From Aplectana chamaeleonis (Eukaryota > Nematoda > Chromadorea > Rhabditida > Cosmocercidae), in contig JAPDOI010000134.1 of assembly GCA_029168955.1 (NCBI GenBank), positions 1,240,001-1,304,000 on the forward strand: 64,000 nucleotides of DNA. Reading direction: 5' to 3'. The notes beneath the pieces were generated by a model. That model did not search any database and was not told where the DNA came from. It saw only the letters and a program-made list of their open reading frames with translations. Both the position numbers and the translations under genes were made by a program. Below are positions 24,101-36,100 of this stretch, in pieces; position 1 is the first letter of the stretch; each line of letters begins with the position of its first letter.

Positions 24101-27100
24101 GCGTAATCATATCAACGACAAGAGAAATCTACAATTCCCACCTGTATTTTCTCGATTTTCTTCCAATTCGCAAGCAACCTGGCCACATCCTGCCATTCCT
24201 TTTTCGGCACATTTTTGCACAAGTCGATAGCCCGGTTTCCATCGCGATTTCGTAGATTCTAAGCTCAAAAATTGTTCAAAAAATGATTGTGGCAGAGCAT
24301 AGACGTGCAGAATATGCTCTGCGTCTCTTCATTCCACATTGTTGCCATACACCTCAGGGTTGATTCCCATTACATTTTCTTTTTCTACATTCATTGATAT
24401 AATCTTACATATTGCCTTATAAGGATTGTTACGACTTTCTATTGATTGTATTGATTGTACAGTGCTCATATATGTATATGAATAAATGCGTTAACTAACC
24501 ATATCTATACCAGGATGACTTAGAAGCAGCTCAACAAGGTAGGCATTTCCATTCAAGGCAGCGAAGTGCAACGCCGTAGCTCCGCCCTTGTTCTGGGCAT
24601 TTACCTGAAAATTTTCAGATTATGTCTTTACAACATTCAAGTTAAAGACATCGTACGCTCAGAGAGCCTTCTATTATTTTTTAAGGCTTTTTTTGTAGAT
24701 TGACCTCTATAGTGAAGGAAAGTGTCGGAAGGAACCCTAAAAACCTTCATTAGTAACGGAAAGTCTTACTGAACACATTATGAGATTGAATTTATATTTC
24801 CCTCCAAAATCGTTTTTGGCGTTTTTCCACATTTCTAGACCTCACCACCGTCATTTTCGAAGTTTTTCTGCATGTGGAGTATATGCCATAACTGTTATCA
24901 TGTTGTATGACGGTCGCACCAACATTCTACGAGAAAGTGGTAGATGACTGGTGAGAACCGGCGGCGGATCCTCACATTAACCAGGTTGTTCAATGAGTTC
25001 TCTCGTTCGATAAGAAAAACACAATTTTATGGTTTAAAATACACTTCATTATTCAGTATAATCTCCCTGAACATTAATACACTTAAAAAAACCAAAAAAA
25101 ATCCAAAAAAAATTCAAGCTCATCCAGAGTGATGAATCGACGCACAAAATCCACTTTATCCTTTTTGAAACGTTCTAAATGTTGCTGAGAAAGTCGCATT
25201 CGAATGTGTTTTTGTTCCTTTGTTAGCGAATGCGGCACCCATTGTGCACACAGCTTTCTAAAACCCAAAATTTCATTAAAGATATGGCTCACTCTGCCTA
25301 ATGAGAGCCTCTACTAAATCTCTCTCAGTCAATCGACGATCTTTCAAAACCATATCCTGTATTTTGGCTGTGATTTCTGGTGTTGATGCGCTTTTTGGAC
25401 GTCCTTCACGTGGATCGTCTTCAAGGCTTGTACGACCACGTTTAAAGGCTGTGGTCACCATGAAAAACGTTATAGAAAAAACTACAAAAATCAGTTCAGA
25501 TCAAAAACAACTGAAAAACTATGAAGGTAGAACGGTGAAAACGGGCTAGAATTAGAGTTTCTAGGGCCCAAAGAAGCTTATTCGTGCACACGTGCACAGC
25601 GATGACGAAAAAGATTGCCGTCTCATGCCGAGCAGTCAAAAATCATCGACATTCACAGGACGAAATAAATGCAAATTTAACGAATAAAAACAGTTGAATA
25701 ATGAAAGCATCACTTCAGTCAATGTTTTTGACTAGATGTGTACATAAATCCAAAGCTTCATTGATTGAAATTCAATTTCAAGCCAGCTGATGTTCTTGAT
25801 ATAAGAGGTCATCGATGCCGAAGATGTGGAGAGGGCTCGTCCACCATCAAAAGACAAGAAAGTTCAGGCTTCAAATTTGGCCCAAAACAGTGGTTTTTTC
25901 GCGATTTTTTCTTATAGGTCCTACTACTCGAGACCCAGAAAAGGGTTAGGAGAAAAAATACGACAAGCATATTTAATCGCGACCACTGCCTTTAAATTCA
26001 GCAACCCATCTTTCTACTGTTCTAATTGTAGGTGAACAATCATTATAGACATTTACCATTCGTTCGTGAATTTCTTTTAGTGCTGCACCTTCCAAAAATA
26101 GGAATCTTATCACTGCACGTATTCAATTTTTTTCCATCGCTGTTCCACAGCGACACTAAATGGCTTGTAAACAAAGAGTGAATTGACAGACTGAAATGAA
26201 ACTTCACATGCGTTCATATGAAGAGTGTACTATCAAAACAAAAATTTTCTGGGCTAGTTGCAACGCCCTCTCTTAGCGAACGACAAAACATATTGAACAG
26301 CCTGGTAACTCCTTCCAGCCTCATAACCCTACGCTTCTGACGCGCCGAAGTTCACCGGTGTGCTCTACCGGGCTCATTCATGTAATTGAGACTGAGAAGT
26401 GGAAATTGTTCTCCAGGGGCGGCATGCATGAACGCAGCGGGCGGTGTCAGGGAGCCGCTCCGCGTGCCATGCGCGCAGCGTCGAGCAACGGGGCGGTCCC
26501 GAAAATCAGGCACGTCAATACACGCCACGAAATTCGTGGCCGCCCCGTTGCTCGACGCTGAGCGCATGGCACGCGGAGCGGCTCCCTGACACCGTTCGCT
26601 GCGTTCATGCACGCCGCCCCAGCACGAACGATGACTTTAAGGCTAATTTAACGTTCTCTTGACTTGCATAATTTTGTGCTGGCGAAATCATGCAGAAGTG
26701 ACCTAAATATTGAAAGTCCCGATCTTGATTAATTTCAAAACTTACTATTTCGAGTTTCAACTACGTAATTAAAGCTTAAACGTCTTTTATTGCTCTATGA
26801 ATCATATTGCAAATTTTGTGGGTCAGGGTAAGAAATCGCATGCACTTTTCAGCACTGCGCCTTCAATGAATCATACACCGACATTGATTCGCCGACGCCC
26901 AGCTTAGCCATTCGTGTTCTTGCCTCGAAACTGAAACCTTCCCCTATTTGATCCTGCTATTACTGCCCGTACGATATGCCTTGTCCACTGAAAACTGGAG
27001 AACTTATTCTTCGAACTGAATTCCCGGAAGAACCCTATCCACGAACCTGTTCATTCAAACTGAATCTGGATGATGCCCGTATTGGAATTCGCTACTATAA

Positions 27101-30100
27101 TAAACACGATCTGTTTGAAAAGCTGAAGAAAGAAACTGCTAAAATGGGAATCCCGCTCAGATCCATGTACTGGATCGACCAGCACATCGAACCTGTCCAC
27201 CTTACTAACGCTGATGCCGTAAGGGACGCCGCACGTGCTCCACGAACATTATTTGTCAGAGATTTCGATAATGTTCGGGAGAATCCGACACCGTCACGTC
27301 ATCGAAAAGGAAAAGCCAGAAGTCGTGCCTCTTCCTACAGCAGTGATTCTAGTTCGAGTGATAGTTGCAGGAATCAGAGACATCCGAGGGATTTTTCTCC
27401 ACCTTGCTACCCAACGATGTACCCTGGCCACGGATTTTGTCCATGCTTTTGCCATGGACCTGTACCTGGTTACGGCCATCATGGTCCCTATTATTACTGA
27501 AGTTTTCGTGAGTAAATTTTTTGTGTCCTTTACAGGTTTCATGTTCTTTTCCATTGTGCGAGTAAAAATCAATAAAGGTGTTACTAGCTCAAGTTTTTTC
27601 GGGAAGGTTACATCCGATATTTAAATTCTTAGCCATTTAATTACTTGGCAATCGCGGTTTTTCTTGGAAGGGAATGCGTCTTGTGAGACCCACTGTATGT
27701 GTGTACCATTATCCATACTGCGAATTTTCACGCCGTGATGCTACGGATGCTACGGATAATCTAAGCAAAAGTCACTCTTAGCCCAGGAGTTCACCGTTGA
27801 TTAATCCGGTCCCCAAGGTGGTTTTGCGCTGAACACAAAGAAATTCACGCCTCATATACCGTCGGCATGGATCATTAGGATCAAAGCCTCATTAGGATCC
27901 ATACCGCAGCAGCTTTTTGACCGGAAGATTTTGCTGCAGTGTCCCTGGCCTTGACATCGCCGCGATAGTACCGCAGCGGCCCCGCGTTAGAGCCGCGCCG
28001 GCTTTGCGAGGTTGCAGCAGTGAACGTGCGTGGAGTACGATGTACTGTCCTGTGCGGTAAAACGAAATAGTCGCTGGTTCAATTACCCGAGTTTGAGGTA
28101 CATTCCGTATTTCCATGAGCGCAGAAATGGCGGTAGCTTCTATCTTTATCAGACAGAGGACGTACCAACCGCAGGCGCGTATTTTTGTACTTAGGCTTTC
28201 CTAGTTGTATTATACTTCTCAATTAACTTCACATGAGGGACTCTCCCGGAGCCGCGGCGGCACTATCGCGGAGCAGTCGCGGCGATTTCTCTCAGAGTAT
28301 GAGATGCGATCTAACTTAGCACTCGCTCGCACCCTTGCCCGTGCTGATAAGTTCTTCTAGTTAAAGGCACATGAGGCTATGAATACGTAGGTCGGCACCG
28401 GTGCATGAGTCAGTAGGAAACAGCCGATACTTTAAAAGCTTCAGGGAAACTACTTCCTTAAAAATTGATAGAGAGTAAATTGCCAGGGTATGACTCGAAG
28501 AAAGACTGTTCAATTTGCTTAGAAGCTAAGATGATCGCTGTCCATACCCCACTCATACATCTGTGCTCGTGCGTGACATCAGTTATACATAGGAACCCTC
28601 ACATTGGCATTTCCACTGTTCAGAAGTGCTCTCATCGCATCTAGCCTTTCATAGAATGCCGCGTAGTGTAATGGAGTCCATGAGTCTCGATCTGCTTCCT
28701 TCGCATCCACACCCAATGACACAAGTGATCTGAAAAGGACAGTCACCCGTCAGACTTCAATTGCAGCCAGAGGCATTTATCAATGGGGAAATTCATTCTT
28801 CAAGATATAAAGCTATCTCTGCGTAAGAAAATTACAACGTTTGGGATAAATTCAGGTCTTCACAGCATGGGAATTCCGCATATGTTGTGCGCCTTAACCT
28901 AAAGAGTCGCCAAGTTTTGTTGCCTTGCGTAGGGTGCCGAACACGGATCTGCGGTCCATTTGTCGATTTTAGGAATATTGGTTTATGTCAAAACAGCTGT
29001 ATATATCATACCTATCGTAAAGTACAGTGAACCTCCCAATGTCAATGAATAAACTCCAGTGTCTTATTCTGCAATATAGAAAACCCACCAGAAGAGTTCT
29101 GAGCCGAATTCTAATTATTGCCGGAACACCATATAAAGCTTCTAATGCATTTCCCTTTTTTTCGCTCAAGCTTTGAAAACACCTATATATAACTTTTTTC
29201 AATTCAAAAGTAGGTACACTACCCGCGCTGAGTTTTGTAGAAACGGGGAGCAGTTGACAAACTTGGCAAAAAAGCGTGCGATGCAGGTAACCTTTTTGAA
29301 CGAAGACGTTTTTGGATTCTGGAAACGCTATCATATTCACAGCTCGAATTCCTACATAATAATGTGCATTGTGGACCGAAATTCCCTGAAATTGCTTTGT
29401 TTTTGAGTGAAATTGTTTTTAAGGTTGTTTCACAAAAACGTCGCGCGCGGCAAAGTGCGGCGAAACTTGAGTAGTAATAGTACTTTTCGCAACAAATGTC
29501 CGACTTTTCAGGAAGCTCCCGAGAGTGTTTAATGAAGGCTTTCGATAATTCAATCTGCGTAGATCTCTAGTTAGCCCCACTTTCATCCAATTCACGAAGA
29601 CGACACAGAGATTGCTTTTTTAGTACTCGTACAATTACTACTCAACGTTTCGCCGCACTTGGCCGCGCGCGACGTTTTTGTGAAACGACCGCAAGAACAT
29701 TTTTACTCGAAAACAAAGCGATTTTAGAGAACTTTGGTCCACAAGGCACATTATTACGTAGGAATTCAGGCTGTGAACATGATAGCGTTCTGAGAGTACG
29801 AAAACGTCTTCGTTCAGAAAAGTTACATGCATCGGACGCTTTTTTGCCAAGTTTGGCAAATGCTTCCCGTTTCTACAAAACTTAGCGCGGGTATATGTAG
29901 CTTAAGAGGGCTTATTTGAATCCTGCGTCCAAAAATGTCTATAGATAGAAATCACGTAAAAAATTTAGTCTGAAGAATGGACGGAGCTGCGACGGCAGAT
30001 CGCCGCGCGCGATCGAAACTTCGTTTGCAGGCGATGCCTCCAACACTGCACAGGCAGCCGCCTGGCCTGTTCGTCAGACTGAATCGAATAAGGAAACCTA

Positions 30101-33100
30101 ATGTACTTTTTGACTAAAATGACTGGATTTTCCAAATAGCCTTTTCTTGTAAGTAACATTCTATATAGCGCCTGAGGGTGACGTATGCGCGAAAAACCGT
30201 GTCTTATTTTTCAAAAATGTTTTTGAGCAGGCCTCCAAGTTCTTGAGGTGCAGGATAATGACGAAGAAGCCCCGCAGATCCGTCAGCTTTCAAAAAAAAA
30301 CTCGTTTTAACACCTTCCAAACCATTCCTATCCCGCCCCTTCCGTCGATTGCGGTGGTTTGGGTGCAATACGTCAGAAGCTTTTCAAAACGTCGAAAGCA
30401 TTTTTGCGCTCTGAACTTATCGGGTAGGTAGATTTATTCCGTCTTTCTAATTCCAAAAATACTCAAAAATAAGAGGCTTCAAATGAGCAAGTTTGGATGG
30501 CAGGATTTTCCGAGAAATGAGTTCTCAACACTGGGTCCTTCGCATCTGGCATGGCGCTTCTGTTCCTCGTGCTAGATGACTGATGAGAACTGGTGAGCAA
30601 TCCTCAACTTTAACGGCTTCAAATTCAGAACCATACGTTTTTGACGCGCTAAATACCACTAGTGTGGTCTACCGGGCTCAGTCAAGAATCTGGGTCTGAA
30701 AAAATTGAAAAAAGGTTTTCAGCGCGAACGATGCTTTTGAGTCAGTTGTGATGCTTTGGCTGATACACTTATCGTAATTATTCGAGAAAAATAAGCCTAA
30801 TCCAAATTTTTTCTCTGTGTCCTTAATCCCTGGACCAAGCTAGGGTGAAAAATTACACAAGATGAGGCTCTCTTCGAAATTTTCTCGAATTTTTCAATCT
30901 CTCAAATTTATAAGCGTGAGAGTAGGACTAAAAAATGAATAAATTTCGAAAATACTAACTCTATAGCAGAGGCATCCCCAACATACGCAGCTCGATGCAT
31001 CGGGTAGTTCCTACCCCAATCATCTGAGCCCACAGAGGCTTTGGAAGGTGTGCGATTGGCTCTCACTGAAGCTCCCGCAATGAAGTAACAGTTCTCCTGA
31101 AAATAGAGATTAAAGGAACATAATTTGACCTTACCTCGTTTGGGGTGACACGTGGAGTCTTCTTGTAAATTTAGTCCAGCGTGTGGATGCGGTTGCGCAG
31201 GTAGAACTTCGCGCGCGATCGAAACGGCCCGCAGCAGTGGTCGCGCCGTGTCAATTCACCGAACTTAACTCGAAAAGGGGACCGTACCTCCTCCTCAGCA
31301 ACTGCCAGTCCACTGTCAAATAGTGGATTCATCACAAATGTGTTATACTTGTCATATGTAATCATTTCCACTCGACATAGATTTCCGTAACGAACTTTCT
31401 CATCTAGATCTACGGAAGAAGCAACGCTGCGAACACTGCCAGAGATATTCCTGAAAACATAATCGATAAAAAAAAAGGAATGCCGTCATGAATGAAAAGT
31501 TCCTCACCTCAGACAACCATCCATCTCATTCCCCACGTAGGCTGGGTTATGCGAACATCGCAACACCCTACTTCTGGCAGAGGGCCGCAGGAACAGTGAA
31601 GCCAGAAAGCGCGGATTGTGACGCTGGGAGTGTCCCAACCATCTGAAAATAGGTGGCTGACTATAGAAAAAGTTAAGCCTCAGATACTCACTCTTCAATC
31701 CTGAGCACCATGTGCCTCGTTTGAATATCCACACTTTCCGGTGTCTGTATGCACATGTTGACAAGACGGGTGAGATTCTCGAGGCGGCCATATGGATAGG
31801 TTAGACGATCTGCAAAGGGACACTTTGTTGTCCTTATCATATGTAATTTCATGGAGACTTGACATTTGTGCCTACAACAACACGCATAAACTACAAAAGC
31901 GGTCATAATTTTCGTGTTTTTCGAGGAAAAAATCTTGAATAAAGTAGACGTCTTTCTTGCCCCTTTGTCATAACTCTACTCAAAATGATCCATTTGGGAA
32001 TCTGAAACAATATTCGGTATCAGCATAGACAGTTCTCTCTGTTGAAGTGCTCCATGGCTTACTTTTATGCAGAGCATATGAGAGTGAACCCATGCAATCA
32101 TTCCTGTCTCGATTGGGAAACTACTCTGGGAGTTTTCGGCCCTGAGCTGTCTGAAATTTCGGCCTGCTCTCCCAATCTGTGGGCCGGCTCCTGTTGCTGT
32201 CTGAGCGACTGCTGTTGCTCTCGTGCCACTACTATCGCTACCCGAAAAGAAACGCCAGGCATGCGAAACTTTGCGCGCATGCGGTACGACTCGCGTTGAA
32301 ATCGTGACGCGTGCGTGCGACACTTCGCCCCATAACCATCGCCACTGCATTCATGCATGCCACACAGAGACCCGCAGATCGGGAGAACGAGCCGAACTAG
32401 CCGGCGGATCTGATTCCTGTTTGGTGCGTCTCACGTTGATTGTTTTAGTCCCAATTTTTCCTACATAGGTAAGTTGTTCAAAGGAAACAATAACGCTCTG
32501 AAAAGATATTGGAGGGCGGCCGCGATCACAATCCTACATACAATTTTGACTCTGGGTTCATATTAGCGCGGGGGAACAGCGCTCAGAGAAACGGCTCATC
32601 ACTCATCTGTCGGCTCTGAATAAAAAAATTTTCATAATGACGTGCTGAAACTTGGCATTAATATTTCTGTTGAGACAGAGCTCTTATGCCTCCAATCAAC
32701 CTCATCAGCCCAGAGTAGCTCTGAGAAAATTCGCCGCGTCAGTGCCGGAAAAGTTCCGCAACCCTCGACTATGCCGCGATAGTTCCGCGATACTACCGCA
32801 GCGGCTCCGTGATAAGGCGATTATGTTGCAGTGTTTTAGGCCTCGACAGCGCCGCTATAGAACCGCAGCGGCTCCGCGCTAGAACCACCCTGGCTCTGCG
32901 TTTGAACCGCGCCGGCTCCGAGAGGATGCAGCAGCGAACCTGCGTGGAGTACGATGTACTGTCGTGTGTGGTCAAACGAAGTTGTCGTCGGTTCAGCTAT
33001 TCAATTTTGAGGTACATTCCGTATTTCCTTGGGCGCTAAGGCAGGAGTAAACTCGGTCTTTATCAGACAGAGGACGTGACAACCGCAGGTGCGTATTTTT

Positions 33101-36100
33101 GTTCTAAGGCCCCCCCAGTTGTTTTACGTTTCTTTATTAACCTCGTAAAATATACTCTTTCGGAGCTGCGGCGGCACTATCGAGGAGCCGCAGCGGCATT
33201 GCCGCATCGCCGCTATGGCTCCGCGGTAGTGCCGCTGCGACTCCGCTATAGTGCCACTTCGGTGTCTGTAGGCTCCGAAGCGGCACTATCGCGGAGCCAG
33301 AGCGGTATATTCTCTCAGAAAAGCACCCATTAAGAACCGATCCTTCAGCGAGCGATTCGACGACCCCTAATAGAACTTTTGCCCTAACAAGAGAAAAGCT
33401 TGCAGCGTTCACAGCATCCGCGAAAACGAACTTCACTGATACTATCTTTTGGGGATCCATAATAAGCCTACTTAGAAACTTCCTGAGAGATGCTTGTTCA
33501 AAGAAGTTATGAGCTCAGAACGGTCCTTTTCTGTACCTACTGTATCTACCGGAACGCGCAGAGGGAAACGGACCTCTAAACTGTGATCAGGGCCCAAAAT
33601 AACCTTCCCCCAACCGGAAAAATTGAGGTGAAAGCAAATTTGTCGAACACTAAGCAGGATAACAGAGTTTTCGACTTGTACTGAATGTTGAGTGCGCATC
33701 GAATCACTGTATTTTCTCTTTTACAAAAGCATGTTCTTCCATTTATCGAGTCTTTTTCTTAGATGTACTTCTAGTAGAGGTGAACTCCAAATAGAAGATG
33801 CACTCCTATTCTCCTGCCTTCTTCTCTGGATCTCTCACAGTGGAAGTTTTGATGACAAGACTATGGTTTTCATCATCAATAACCATGAAAAGGTAAGGTA
33901 TTCAAGTTCGGTTAAGGCATTGCTCGCACGCTCCTTAATGTTATCGTCCTCTTCTGAGCCGTACCACTGTTCTGAAGTCCAAATTTTTTTCCTTATCTTA
34001 TTTTTAAATGAACTGCTAGTAAAGCTGTACATCAAAAATTGGGTATACAGCTAGTGGAGAAAATACTGTACATAATTAAGGGGGTTCTGAAAGCATTCAA
34101 GTAAAATGCTCCAGGCCTTACCCAAAACTCTCCTAAGCGGTTATTTGGGGGCGCTGATCACGATTCAGATGTTTTTTGTCGATATTTTGCAGTTTTCGAC
34201 TGAATTCGTTGGAAGCTCCACATCGGGAATTGTAAGTGCAAAACGAAAATCCTGAGGAGTTCTGAAATGATGCTATATAGGTTTAGCTCAAATTGTTTCT
34301 GTGGGGGTTATTTGGAGTGCTCAACACGAACCTGAGGTCAGTTTGTCGATTTTGAATAGCTTACAAAATTACGGTGGGTATACGGTAGTTTAGTCAGTCT
34401 CAGATTTAACTCAAAAATTCTAGGCGGGGTTATTTGAGGTGCAGAATACGAATTTTGATGTCCATGGTACCCTTATCTTTACGCGGAGCTTCGAAAAAGC
34501 TCATGATTCTTGGAACCAGGGGCCGGATTCATCAATGCGTGCCGTTCGGTAGGGGTGGAGGCTTGTGATGATCACCCCGTGAGAGCCTATGGCATCTTAC
34601 CAGAGCAGTGCCTCAGCTGCCCCAGTCTATTATACTCTGTTTATCTTGAATTGCACAAAACACGGTCCGCCAATAGTCCTCTAATTGGCCCGCTAGTAGC
34701 GTAGTGTACGTCCACGACGCGTTCTCGGCAGACCCGGGTGTGCAGCCGGTGTGCAGAGCGATCGATTCGTCAATGCCGTTACTCGGCCACAGGGTGCACA
34801 CCCGGGTCTGCCGAGAACGCCTCGTGGACGTACACTACGGTACTAGCGGGCCAATGAGAGGACTATTGGCGGGCCGTGTCTCGTGCAATTCAAGATAAAC
34901 AGAGTATAGCTGGGTAGGCCAAAGACGCTGTCGGTATAGCTTCGTTGGGTGGAGCCATGTACTCCATCATCCCTCACCTCTGGGCAGGTGAAGGGGGATA
35001 CCTTCAACACTGGGAAAACCGGTGGCAGCAGGTGAAACGCCCCGAAAAAGAATGAAAGTGACCCAACACTGATGCAAGTCAGTTTCAAGAATCGGTGGGT
35101 GTCACTGCCGCTTTTTCGTCCATAGCGTTTTTTTGCTTGCAATTAGAGATCTACTTTGGTAAAGGTTGTTTTCGGAATACTTATACAATTCTGCATCGAA
35201 CAGCGTTTTCATTTTCTAAAAACACATTCCCTTTCTTCCAGCCAATTTCAGTTTATAAAGTGCATTTTCTTCGCCTGAAGTTATCGATTTTTCGTCCATA
35301 ACATCCTTGTGCTTGGAGATCGGCCTTTGGTGACGGTTATTTTCGGAATCTCTATGGAATTCTGCGTTGAATAGTAGTTTCAAATTGGAAAAAAAATTTT
35401 CTCGATCCTTCAGCCTAATTCATTTTACGAAACACCGGTTTATAGCCTACAACTTTTTAACCGTTAAAGATAGGGTTATGCTGAAGATTGTTTTGGAAAT
35501 TTACGTAAAGTTCTGCGTCGATTGATATATCGGGTTCCTAACTTTGCTTCTCCATAAGCCAGCCAGGTCGATGGAGCCGAGCTCCGTTGTTGGCTCCAGC
35601 AAAACTCTGCGTCTCTCATTTATACCGTAGAGGCGAGAGCACCCTGTGGAGATAACTACGGAGCTCGGCTCCACGGACCTAGCTGACTTATGGGGCAAGC
35701 AAAGTTAGGAACCAAATGTACCATTCGACGCAGAATTCTACGTGGATTTCAACAGCAGCCTTAAACGTAACCCTATCTTTAACACTTAAAGAGTTATAGG
35801 CGAAAAACCGGTGCTTCGTAGAACGAATTAGGCTGAAGCATCGAGAAAATGTTTTTCCAAACTCGAAACACTATTCGACGCAGAATTCCATCCGAATCCC
35901 GAGAACAACCTTCACCAAAGGTCTATCTTCAAGCACAAAAAGTTTATGAACGAAAAACCGATAATTTCAGGCGAAAAAATGCATTTTATAAACTGAAAAT
36001 GTCTGGAAGAAGGGGAACGTATTTTTTGAAACTGAAAAAGCTATTCGATGCAGAATTATATGGAGATTCCGAGAACAACTTTCCCTAAGAGGCGCTTTTA

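Larger units (their letters stand above)
24981..26305 (-). mobile_element. Mariner element, internally deleted and split by a MITE
   Basis: The ends are inverted repeats: CCAGGTTGTTCAATGAGTT at 24981 and, read inward from 26305, CCAGGCTGTTCAATATGTT, both followed by a TCGTTCG stretch. Inside on the minus strand lie mariner transposase pieces: MVNVYNDCSPTIRTVERWVA (before the insertion), EDDPREGRPKSASTPEITAK, LCAQWVPHSLTKEQKHIRMR and FVRRFITLDE, then the C-terminal NVQGDYTE. The catalytic core after ITLDE is deleted. TAA flanks both ends. It sits in kri-1 intron 8. Confidence 0.88.

Noticed and set aside
28000..28110. tRNA-like GGTTCAATTACCC segment
   Set aside because: It is part of repeat family I, repeated at 32930-33030, with no cloverleaf.
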